A DNA stretch of 64,000 bases from Verrucomicrobiaceae bacterium. GTDB taxonomy: Bacteria > Verrucomicrobiota > Verrucomicrobiia > Verrucomicrobiales > Verrucomicrobiaceae. This document shows, piece after piece, positions 54,939 to 62,704 of the stretch. Under the pieces are notes generated by a model that worked only from the letters and a program-made list of their open reading frames with translations, had not been told where the DNA came from and did not search any database. The DNA lies in the NCBI GenBank assembly GCA_019694165.1, contig JAIBCL010000001.1:434001-498000 (forward strand), in the 5' to 3' direction. How positions within the stretch are numbered: the stretch's first letter is position 1; each line of letters begins with the position of its first letter. The translations under genes were made by a program, and so were the position numbers.

Positions 54939-56675
54939 ATGATCGGCGACGACTACTTCGACCTGCGCTCCCGCCTCGGTGCCGAGCTGTTCGCGCTCAG
55001 CGGGCTGGTGCGCGAGCTGGGTGGCGGGCAGGAGCAGGCGGCGATCATCGACAACCTCATCGCCGGCCTGCGCGATCCCTTCGTCTTCGTCGTCGTCGGC
55101 GAGGTGAATGTCGGCAAGTCCACCTTCCTCAACGCACTCTTCGGCCAGGAGTTCAGCCGCACGGGCGTGATGCCCACCACGGACAAGATCTACTTTTTCA
55201 AGCACGGGCCGCAGGTGGCCGTGCGCGCGCTCACGCCCACGCTCGAAGAAGTGCAAGTGCCGTGCGATTTCCTGCGCGACTTCCACATCGTCGATACGCC
55301 GGGCACCAACTCCATCGAGAACGAGCACCAGCAGATCACGGAGCGCTTCGTGCCCAACGCGGACCTCGTCGTATTCGTCTTCTCCGCGATGAATCCGTGG
55401 GGCGCCTCCGCCTGGCAGTTTCTGGAAAAGGTCCACCGTCAGTGGATGCGCAACGTGGTCTTCGTCCTCCAGCAGGCCGACCTGCGCAGCCCCGAGGAGC
55501 TGCAGGTCATCGTCGATTACATGGCGCAGCTCTCGCGGCAACGCTTTGGCCGCGACTTTCCGCTCTTCGCCGTGTCCGCGAAGAAGGCGTTCCTCGCGCG
55601 CAGCTCCGCCGCCGACCCCGAACGACTGCTGGCCGAGAGCGGCTTCGCAGCCCTTGAGAGTTACATCTCCGGCTCCGTCACGAACAACCCCGCGCGCCTG
55701 GCCAAGCTGGTGAACGCGCACCGCTTCGCGCGGCAGATTCTCGACCAGCTCACGGTGAAGATCGATGCCACCGTCGATGCCGCACGGCGGAAGCGCACGC
55801 TCATCGACGAACTGCAGGCCGAGCGCGCGATGCAGGGCGAGCGCACGCTGAAGAAACTGACGCCGGCGCTCGATGCGACGACGAAGGACTACCACGACGC
55901 CGCCGTGAAGATCGCCGGCATGTCGGAGGAGCTCCTCTCGCTCAAGACGGCCACGCAGCCCGAGACGGAGGACTCCCGCGGGCTCGACAGCCTGGATCAC
56001 CGGCTGTTTCAGGAGATCATGTTCCGCGTGGGCGAGCGCTGGCGCCATGTGGCCGCCGTCGTGGAGGAGGACCACCGGCAGTTCACCCGCTACCTGCACG
56101 CCCAGGCGCGCGGCCACCTCTATCTGGCGCCGCTCGACGAGGCGCGCGACATTGACGACCCGGCGGTGGAAATGCGCCGCCGCTTCGTCGCCCGCATCGA
56201 GTCCACCCTGCGGCGCTTCGTGATCGGCCTGAAGCTTGACGAAGCCGTTGAGCCGGCGCTGCTTTCGGCACGGAAGCGTGCCCGGCTCATTCCCTGGGCG
56301 GCAGCGCTGGCCGTCATCGCCGCCGGTACAGCCTGGTGGTTTGGCGGCCTCGCCCCTGCCCTGCTCGCCCTTGGCTGCGGGGCACTGCTCACCCTCGGTG
56401 CGTGGCTCCTCGCACGCTCCAGCCTCATTCGCACGCGCCGCCTTCTGCGCGCGCAACTAGAAGACTCCGGCGACACACTGCACACCATGCTCGCCGGACA
56501 GATCAGCGAGGACACCGAGCACACCTTCTCCCGCTTCCTCACCATCCTCACTCCCGCCCGCGACGAGGCTCTCTTGCGCGAGGAGCATCTCCTCAGCCAG
56601 GCAGCGCCCGTCGCCGCCCTGCGTGATTCCTTCGAGCGTCTGGAACGCGAACTACAAGCGGCAACGGCGCAGTGA
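54939..56675 (+). CDS. Dynamin-like GTPase with C-terminal membrane hairpin
   Basis: A 578-aa protein. GTPase motifs: G1 GEVNVGKST near 52-60, G2 Thr in GVMPTTDK, G3 DTPG near 120. The G4 position reads LQQADL instead of TKxD. Helical regions follow, then two membrane segments (about 446-485, ALAVIAAGTAWWFGGL and LLALGCGALLTLGAWLL), and a charged C-terminal helix. This is the bacterial dynamin-like layout, in which GTP-driven assembly remodels membranes. A roughly 68-bp spacer leads to sppA. The start MIGDDYFDLRSRL is the first ATG in frame. Confidence 0.88.
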   Translation: MIGDDYFDLRSRLGAELFALSGLVRELGGGQEQAAIIDNLIAGLRDPFVFVVVGEVNVGKSTFLNALFGQEFSRTGVMPTTDKIYFFKHGPQVAVRALTPTLEEVQVPCDFLRDFHIVDTPGTNSIENEHQQITERFVPNADLVVFVFSAMNPWGASAWQFLEKVHRQWMRNVVFVLQQADLRSPEELQVIVDYMAQLSRQRFGRDFPLFAVSAKKAFLARSSAADPERLLAESGFAALESYISGSVTNNPARLAKLVNAHRFARQILDQLTVKIDATVDAARRKRTLIDELQAERAMQGERTLKKLTPALDATTKDYHDAAVKIAGMSEELLSLKTATQPETEDSRGLDSLDHRLFQEIMFRVGERWRHVAAVVEEDHRQFTRYLHAQARGHLYLAPLDEARDIDDPAVEMRRRFVARIESTLRRFVIGLKLDEAVEPALLSARKRARLIPWAAALAVIAAGTAWWFGGLAPALLALGCGALLTLGAWLLARSSLIRTRRLLRAQLEDSGDTLHTMLAGQISEDTEHTFSRFLTILTPARDEALLREEHLLSQAAPVAALRDSFERLERELQAATAQ

Positions 56676-56743
56676 AAGGCGGCACGCGCTGCAACTTCGG
56701 CGCGACATTGCTTTCACACTGCGTGTGTCTAAGGTGGCCGCCC

Positions 56744-57790
56744 ATGAATCGCAGCACCGCCGTCGGTTGTCTCCTCGTCTTCCTGTTCCTCGCGCTCATC
56801 GCCAGCGTGGCGCTCAATGCCGTGCAGTTCGGCGCGGGCCTGCTTTCATCCGATGAGTCGCCCATGCAGGCGGTCAGGCCGAAGGCACGCTTTGGCGAGG
56901 TGCTGGAGCAGTCCGGCCAGGACGGCTCGCAGGATCGCATCGTGCAGATCGACCTTGAAGGCATCATCAGCTCGGCGCAGATCGGCGGCGGATTGTTCGA
57001 CCACTCGCTGCCGATGGTCTCCACCATCAAGCGCGCGCTCGAGCAGGCCGTCGGCGACAAGCGCGTGAAGGCCATCGTGCTCCACATCAACTCCCCCGGC
57101 GGTGAGGTCACCGCCTCGGACATTCTCTACTCGGCGGTGAAGGCGGCGGCGCGGCGGAAACCCGTCGTGGTTTACATGGACTCGATGGCAGCGTCAGGCG
57201 GTTACTACATCTCTTGCGGCGCGACGAAGATCGTGGCCAGCGACACCACGCTCACCGGCAGCATCGGCGTGATCATGGAGTCCTTCAGCTATCACGGTCT
57301 TTTCGACAAGGTCGGCCTTGGCACGAACACCTTCGCCAGCGGCGCATTCAAGGACACGTTGAGCGGCGCACGGCCGATGCGCGAGGATGAGAAGGCGTAC
57401 ATTCAGAATCTCGTGACGCAGATGTACGACCGCTTCCTCGGCATCGTGGCCGACGCGCGGAAGCTCGACAAGGCGCAGCTCAAGTCCACCATTGCCGACG
57501 GCCGGGTGCTGCTCGGCAGCGAGGCGCTCAAGGCAAAGCTCGTCGATCAAATCGGCTACATCGAGGACGCCTACACGCTCGCCCGCCAGCTCGGGAACTC
57601 CGCCAACGCCATGGTCGTGCGCTACCGCCGCTCCGTCGGCCTGCTCGACGTGCTCGGTGCGGCGGAGAGCGAGGCTGCAACGAAGAAGAAGATCGATGTC
57701 AGCCTGATGGGCGATCTGCTCCCGCGCCTCGAACCTGGCCGCGCGTATTACCTGCCGGCAGGTTTTGCGCGTGGAGTGGGCGCGCAATGA
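56744..57790 (+). CDS. sppA: Signal peptide peptidase SppA (S49)
   Basis: A 348-aa protein from MNRSTAVGCLLVFLFLALIAS, which is a membrane anchor. The S49 domain shows LEGIISSAQ, then HINSPGGEVTASD, and SMAASGGYYISCGATKIVA with the nucleophile Ser. The tail has TGSIGVIMESFSYH, and the region around KDTLSGARPMREDEK may hold the general base Lys. It cleaves remnant signal peptides in the membrane. It follows the GTPase gene on the same strand. Confidence 0.92.
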   Translation: MNRSTAVGCLLVFLFLALIASVALNAVQFGAGLLSSDESPMQAVRPKARFGEVLEQSGQDGSQDRIVQIDLEGIISSAQIGGGLFDHSLPMVSTIKRALEQAVGDKRVKAIVLHINSPGGEVTASDILYSAVKAAARRKPVVVYMDSMAASGGYYISCGATKIVASDTTLTGSIGVIMESFSYHGLFDKVGLGTNTFASGAFKDTLSGARPMREDEKAYIQNLVTQMYDRFLGIVADARKLDKAQLKSTIADGRVLLGSEALKAKLVDQIGYIEDAYTLARQLGNSANAMVVRYRRSVGLLDVLGAAESEAATKKKIDVSLMGDLLPRLEPGRAYYLPAGFARGVGAQ

Positions 57791-57794
57791 CGAA

Positions 57795-57820
57795 TGACGA
57801 GCAATTGATGACGAGCAATT
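57795..57820 (+). repeat. 14-bp direct repeat
   Basis: TGACGAGCAATT occurs at 57795 and 57809, between sppA and the CPBP gene, preceded by TGACGAA. It looks like short repeat-type filler with no clear role. Confidence 0.5.
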
Positions 57821-57928
57821 GGGAAGCGGTTGCAAAGAACTGAAGCAAGACACGCCAAAACCAGCAACCGAATCCGGCCGCTCCGCCCTTCCACGATTCA
57901 CCATCTCCGTCCGACATTCCCCAACACC

Positions 57929-58780
57929 ATGCCCGACAGTGCAACCCTGGCCGTATTGAGAGACGTCGCGAGTTTCATCGTCGTGGCGGTCGCGCTTGGC
58001 ATCGCGGTGTATGGGCTGCTCCGCATGGCGCGGCCCGCACTCGCGTGGAATGATGGCGGCGCCGTCCTCGCGCGGCCATACTCGCTGGCGGACATCTACG
58101 TGGGTGCACTGCTCGCGTCTTATCTCTTGTCCGGCCTCGCAGCAGCACCCGCGCCCGGCAGCACTGGCACCGGCGTGGAGATGCAGGCGACTTTCCACAC
58201 CCTGCTGCTGAACATCGTCTTCATGCTCGCGCTGTGCGTGCTGCTGCTGCTTTACCTCGTCGTGCTGCGCGGGCTGAATCCGGCGGACTTGTTTGGCCTT
58301 CACCGGCTCAGCGTGCCGCGCGCGGCGCTGCGCGCGCTGGGGTACATCATTCCAGTTTATGCCGTGATCACGCTCATTGCGGTTGTGGTGACCCAGGCCG
58401 CGAAGGACGTGTGGCCGGACAGCGGACCGCAGGACGTGGTGAAGGCATTCCGCACGGCGAGGGACCTGCCGCTGCGCGTGATCATGCTGCTCACGGCAGT
58501 GATCGTCGCGCCGCTCGTGGAAGAGACGGTGTTCCGCGGATTCATTTACGGCGTGCTGAAACGGTACACGGACGGCTGGTTCGCGGCCCTGTGCTCAGCG
58601 GCGCTTTTCGCGCTGGTGCACATGCATGTGGGCAGCTTCGTGCCGCTCTTCGTGCTCGCCCTCGGCTTCTGTGCGGCGTATGAGCGCACGGGCTGCCTGC
58701 TGGTGCCGATGTTCATGCACGCCTTCTTCAATGGCACGAGCACCGCGCTGTTGTGGTTCTTTCCCAACATTCCGAACTGA
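57929..58780 (+). CDS. CPBP-family intramembrane metalloprotease
   Basis: A 283-aa membrane protein with about six helices. The CPBP motifs are present: LVEETVFRGFIYG (EExxxR), FALVHMHVGSF, and the C-terminal HAFFNGTST. The start ATG at 57929 (MPDSATLAVLRD) precedes the first helix. Family members process prenylated or other membrane substrates; the role here is unknown. Its stop is 3 bp before the thiL start, indicating co-transcription. Confidence 0.9.
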   Translation: MPDSATLAVLRDVASFIVVAVALGIAVYGLLRMARPALAWNDGGAVLARPYSLADIYVGALLASYLLSGLAAAPAPGSTGTGVEMQATFHTLLLNIVFMLALCVLLLLYLVVLRGLNPADLFGLHRLSVPRAALRALGYIIPVYAVITLIAVVVTQAAKDVWPDSGPQDVVKAFRTARDLPLRVIMLLTAVIVAPLVEETVFRGFIYGVLKRYTDGWFAALCSAALFALVHMHVGSFVPLFVLALGFCAAYERTGCLLVPMFMHAFFNGTSTALLWFFPNIPN

Positions 58781-58783
58781 TCC

Positions 58784-59686
58784 ATGCCCACGCTCGCCCA
58801 CATCGGCGAGGACGAACTCGTCCGCCGCCTCACGACCGGCCTGCCGCTCGACCGCTCCGTCCTGGCCGGTGCGGGTGACGACTGTGCCGTGCTCCATGCT
58901 CCGCCGCCGGGGCGGCATCTGCTTTTCAAAACGGATGCCGTCGTCGAGCACATCCACTTCCTGCGTGAGACGCCGCCGCGCGCCATCGGGCGCAAGGCGC
59001 TCGCGCGCGTGATCAGCGACATCGCGGCGATGGGCGGCCAGCCCACGCATGCTCTGATCACCCTCGTGGTGCGGCGCGCGACGGAACTGCGCTTCATCGA
59101 GGAGCTTTACAGCGGCGTGCGCGAGGTGGCACAGACCTTCGGCGTCAACATTGTCGGCGGCGAGACCTCGCGTGGTGACACCACCGTCATCTCCGTCAGC
59201 CTGCTGGGCCAGGTGTCGGCCAGACGCTGGTCAAACCGCCGCGGCGGCAAGGCGGGCGATGCGCTGCTCGTCACCGGCCGCCTCGGCGGCTCGATCAAAG
59301 GGAGGCATCTCGACTTCACCCCTCGCGTGAAGGAGGCGCAGTGGCTCGTGAAGAAATTCACCGTCCACGCGATGATGGACATCAGCGACGGCCTCGCCAA
59401 AGACTTGCCGCGCCTCGCGGAGGCAAGCGGCGTGGAATTCGTCGTCGATGAATCCGCGCTCCCATGCACCCCGGGCTGCACGCCAGGGCAGGCATGGGGG
59501 GATGGCGAAGACTACGAGCTGCTCCTCGCCGTGTCGCCAAATTCAGCGGCGCGGCTTGAGACCGAATGGCCGCGAGCTTTCCCCAAGCTCGAACTCACCC
59601 GGATCGGCAAGTTCGTCGCGAAGGGCCAGGGCATCGCGCCATCGTTCGCGACGAAGGGATGGGATCATTTTGCGGGGAACTCGTGA
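58784..59686 (+). CDS. thiL: Thiamine-monophosphate kinase ThiL
   Basis: A 300-aa enzyme that makes thiamine diphosphate from thiamine monophosphate with ATP. The AIR-synthase-like fold is clear: AGAGDDCAVL, LLFKTDAVVEHIHF, RVISDIAAMGGQP, NIVGGETSRGD and MMDISDGLAKDLPRLA, plus WGDGEDYELLL near the C-terminus. All metal-binding Asp positions are kept. No TPP riboswitch was recognised upstream. Confidence 0.94.
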   Translation: MPTLAHIGEDELVRRLTTGLPLDRSVLAGAGDDCAVLHAPPPGRHLLFKTDAVVEHIHFLRETPPRAIGRKALARVISDIAAMGGQPTHALITLVVRRATELRFIEELYSGVREVAQTFGVNIVGGETSRGDTTVISVSLLGQVSARRWSNRRGGKAGDALLVTGRLGGSIKGRHLDFTPRVKEAQWLVKKFTVHAMMDISDGLAKDLPRLAEASGVEFVVDESALPCTPGCTPGQAWGDGEDYELLLAVSPNSAARLETEWPRAFPKLELTRIGKFVAKGQGIAPSFATKGWDHFAGNS

Positions 59687-59711
59687 TCACCTATGGCAGC
59701 ATGAACGGGTT

Positions 59712-59777
59712 GGCCGAAAGAAACGAAAGAATCAAAAGAAGCAGGCTCTTCTTTTCCTTTTTTCGTTTCTTTCGGCC
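59712..59777. repeat. Long palindrome between thiL and tsaE
   Basis: The arms 59712-59728 and 59761-59777 are perfect 17-bp reverse complements (GGCCGAAAGAAACGAAA). An inner stem AAAAGAAG/CTTCTTTT extends the hairpin. It lacks the GC-rich stem and T-run of a classical terminator. It may be a dispersed repeat or an RNA processing site. Confidence 0.7.
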
Positions 59778-59804
59778 ATCACCCATGCAGGCAAACAGAC
59801 TGTG

Positions 59805-60251
59805 ATGACCACCCTTCGCTCAGCCGATGAAACCTTCGAATGGGGCCGCCAACTTGCGGGCGGGCTTCGCGCGGGTGATGTCATCGCGCTATGCGGGAAC
59901 CTCGGCGCGGGCAAGACGCAGGCCACGAAAGGCATCGTCGCCGGCCTGGGTGCGGTGGCGGACGTGACCAGCCCGACGTTCACGCTGGTGCATGAGTACG
60001 GCGGCGGCAGCCTGCCGGTGTTTCACTTCGACTTCTACCGCATGGAGAGCGAGGACGAGGTGGTCTCGCTCGGCTGGGACGAGTATCTCGACGAACCGGG
60101 CGTGGTCATCGTCGAATGGGCCGATCGCTTCCCGAGGCTGATGCCGAAGAACACGCGGTGGTTTCGCCTGGCAAACGTTTCCGAAAATGCGAGAACCGTG
60201 CAGGAAGCAAGCCCGCCCGCATGGAGTGCGGGCGCGGAGACGCCGCTTTGA
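59805..60251 (+). CDS. tsaE: tRNA threonylcarbamoyladenosine biosynthesis ATPase TsaE
   Basis: A 148-aa P-loop protein: Walker A CGNLGAGKTQATKG, then VTSPTFTLVHEY, FHFDFYRMESEDE and VVIVEWADRFP. It works with TsaB and TsaD in forming t6A37 of ANN-decoding tRNAs. The start ATG at 59805 (MTTLRSADETFEWG) matches the family; the longer frame is antisense-like filler in front of it. tsaB follows after 28 bp. Confidence 0.95.
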   Translation: MTTLRSADETFEWGRQLAGGLRAGDVIALCGNLGAGKTQATKGIVAGLGAVADVTSPTFTLVHEYGGGSLPVFHFDFYRMESEDEVVSLGWDEYLDEPGVVIVEWADRFPRLMPKNTRWFRLANVSENARTVQEASPPAWSAGAETPL

Positions 60252-60279
60252 CTCCGCGCGCACCCAGCCAACGCACCTC

Positions 60280-60984
60280 ATGCAGTCTGATTTCCACCCT
60301 CAACCTCCGCCGAGTGAAAGCAACGTCCCCAACCCTGCGGGGCGCACGGTGCTCGTGATCGAACTCTCGACTTCCAGCGGCAAGATCGCGGTTGTGAATG
60401 GCGGGGCGGTGTTGTTTTCGCGGACGTTTCATTCGGAGCGCTCGCACAATGCGCAGCTCTTCGGTCCGCTCGGTGATGCGCTCGCGGAGGCTGGCGACGC
60501 GCTTGATCTGATCGTGGTCGGCACCGGGCCGGGTTCCTACACCGGCGTGCGCATCGCCATCGCGGCCGCGCAGGGCGTCTCGCTCTCGCGTGCAGTGCCG
60601 GTCATCGGCATCTCTTCCACGCTTGTGCCCGAGGGTGCCGCGGGCTGCGATGAGTTTTGCTTCGTCGGCGACGCGCGGCGGAACAGTTTCTACGCGGCAA
60701 GAATTCGAGCCGGCGCCTTCGTCGAACCGGTGCATGTGCTCTCGCATGACGAGTTTCGCGGATGGCTTGATGCGAAACGCAGTCTTCCCGCATTCACCTT
60801 CGAGAAGACCGTCGCCGATGCGTGCGGCGCGCGTCTTGCGACGCCGTGCGCCGAATCGCTGGCCCGACATGCCCGGCATCTGACGCCCGCCGAAGTCAAG
60901 CGGCTCTCCAGCCTGCCGCTCGAACCCTTCTACGTCCGCGAGGCATTCATCACGACGCCGAAGCGGCCATGGCTGCAGGTGTGA
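60280..60984 (+). CDS. tsaB: tRNA threonylcarbamoyladenosine biosynthesis protein TsaB
   Basis: A 234-aa ASKHA-fold protein. After a Pro-rich 20-residue extension the domain starts VLVIELSTSSGKIAVV. The TsaB hallmark VVGTGPGSYTGVRIAIA follows. It scaffolds the TsaD-TsaE complex. A member of the same pathway (tsaE) precedes it on the same strand, which supports the call. Confidence 0.93.
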   Translation: MQSDFHPQPPPSESNVPNPAGRTVLVIELSTSSGKIAVVNGGAVLFSRTFHSERSHNAQLFGPLGDALAEAGDALDLIVVGTGPGSYTGVRIAIAAAQGVSLSRAVPVIGISSTLVPEGAAGCDEFCFVGDARRNSFYAARIRAGAFVEPVHVLSHDEFRGWLDAKRSLPAFTFEKTVADACGARLATPCAESLARHARHLTPAEVKRLSSLPLEPFYVREAFITTPKRPWLQV

Positions 60985-61191
60985 GCGAAGAATTGAAACG
61001 CCGATCAATGCCGTCGGCCTGATTCCGACACCAGCAGGCAGTGACCTCGAAGCGCGAATCCGATGCGCCAGCCTCCGCCGCCGAGTTGGCCCGCCTACCC
61101 CTGGATGAGTGCCTGCCATGTGACAAAATGTGGCTGGTGACGAGAAGCGACCTCTTGCCATTTCCTCTCCAATCTGATTCAATCGCGGAAA

Positions 61192-62646
61192 TTGCCCCTT
61201 GATCCCGTGGTGCCCGCTCCCCGCCATCTGCGTTTTCTCTCTGCTGCATGTCTGGTGATGGTCGGCATTTCGCAGTGGTCAGTCCACGCTCAGTCCCCCA
61301 ATCTCCACCTCGGCGACGTGGATGACGACGGCATCATCACCGTGCGCGACATCGCGCTCGTCGTCGAGCATCTCAAAGGCACCACCCCGCTCGACGCCCC
61401 ACACGCCGTACTGGCGGATGTCACCAAGGACGGCGCGGTGAACCAGGCGGATGTGGATGAGTTGATCAAGGAAGTGCTGGAGACCCGCACGCCGGAGAAT
61501 CTGCCGCTCGCCACCGTGCGCTTCACATCGCCAGCCTCGGGTGAGGGCGATGTGTCGGTGAACCGCGAGACCATCATGCATTTCACCGTCCCACTGGCCA
61601 TCAATGCCACGCTCGACACCACCAAGTTCTACGCCGAGTTCGCCGGGCGGAAGGTGCTCAGCCGCGTGGAGATTTCGTCGGACCGGAAAAAAGCCTCGCT
61701 CTTCTACCTGGAGCCGCTGCCTGCGAACTCGCGGGTGAAGGTCACCTTCGACGGCTCCGCGCTCACCGACCTCATCGGGCGCGCCTTTGATGCCGATGGC
61801 GATGGCAGCGCAGGCGGCGTGTATCGCATGAGCTTCGACACGCACACGAACAGCGGCATCCCCGCCACCGGCATCACCGGACGCGTGCTCCAGGCCGCGC
61901 CCGAGGCCAGCGCCACCGTGCCGGCGAATTACCCGGCCATCGGCGTGCCCGGCGTCACCATCACCGTGGACGGCCAGGAGCAGACCATGCGCACCACCAC
62001 GGATGCCCAGGGCTACTTCACCCTCTCGCCCTGCCCCAGCGGCGTGTTCTTCGTCCACATCGACGGCCGCACCTCCCCGTGGAGCGCATGGCCGAACGGC
62101 CAATACTTCCCCACCGTCGGCAAGCAATGGGAAGCCGTCCCCGGCAAGGCCGACAACCTCGCCGCTGGCACCGGCCTCGTCTATCTGCCCTGCGTCTGCG
62201 CCGGCACGCTCCAGCCCACCAGCCAGACGCAGGACACCACCATCGCCTTCCCCGCGCAGGTGCTCACGGCCAATACCGGCCTCGCCGGCACCACCGTCAG
62301 CGTCCCGGCCAACTCCGTCTTCAGCGACGACGGCACGCGCGGCGGCAAGATCGGCATCGCCCCCGTGCCCGCGAACCGCCTGCCCTCGCCCCTGCCGCCC
62401 GGCCTGAACCTCCCGCTCGTCATCACCGTGCAGAGCGACGGCGCCACGAACTTCGACCGCCCCGCCCCCGTCTGCTTCCCGAACCTCCCCGACCCCGTCA
62501 CCGGCATCAAACCCGGCCCCGGCGAGAAAAGCGCCCTCTGGAGCTTCAATCACGACACCGGCCAATGGGAAGTCGTCGGCCCCATGACCGTCACTGCGGA
62601 TGGGAATTTTGTGAAGGCGACGCTGCACGCTAAGGTGAGTGTGTGA
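61192..62646 (+). CDS. Secreted protein with dockerin-like, Ig-like and carboxypeptidase-regulatory-like domains
   Basis: A 484-aa protein with a signal segment (FLSAACLVMVGISQWSVHA). The start is uncertain: TTG at 61192, GTG at 61207 or 61210. Residues about 35-95 form a dockerin-like pair of calcium loops (DVDDDGIITVRDIALVVEHL and DVTKDGAVNQADVDELI). An Ig-like domain (about 105-210) and carboxypeptidase-regulatory-like repeats follow. Similar N-termini head giant RHS-type proteins in Verrucomicrobia, from memory. Here the frame stops after TADGNFVKATLHAKVSV, so this copy may be a truncated relative. The TIR gene begins 58 bp later in a lower-GC context. Confidence 0.75.
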   Translation: MPLDPVVPAPRHLRFLSAACLVMVGISQWSVHAQSPNLHLGDVDDDGIITVRDIALVVEHLKGTTPLDAPHAVLADVTKDGAVNQADVDELIKEVLETRTPENLPLATVRFTSPASGEGDVSVNRETIMHFTVPLAINATLDTTKFYAEFAGRKVLSRVEISSDRKKASLFYLEPLPANSRVKVTFDGSALTDLIGRAFDADGDGSAGGVYRMSFDTHTNSGIPATGITGRVLQAAPEASATVPANYPAIGVPGVTITVDGQEQTMRTTTDAQGYFTLSPCPSGVFFVHIDGRTSPWSAWPNGQYFPTVGKQWEAVPGKADNLAAGTGLVYLPCVCAGTLQPTSQTQDTTIAFPAQVLTANTGLAGTTVSVPANSVFSDDGTRGGKIGIAPVPANRLPSPLPPGLNLPLVITVQSDGATNFDRPAPVCFPNLPDPVTGIKPGPGEKSALWSFNHDTGQWEVVGPMTVTADGNFVKATLHAKVSV

Positions 62647-62704
62647 GTCATTCGCCAATGATTGCAGCCTTGTGCTTAACCAATCACGAGGCATCGTCGC
62701 GACG

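Noticed and set aside
54927-56456. Minus-strand frame of 509 codons opposite the dynamin-like GTPase
   Set aside because: No motifs; the opposite strand has G1 and G3 motifs and membrane segments.
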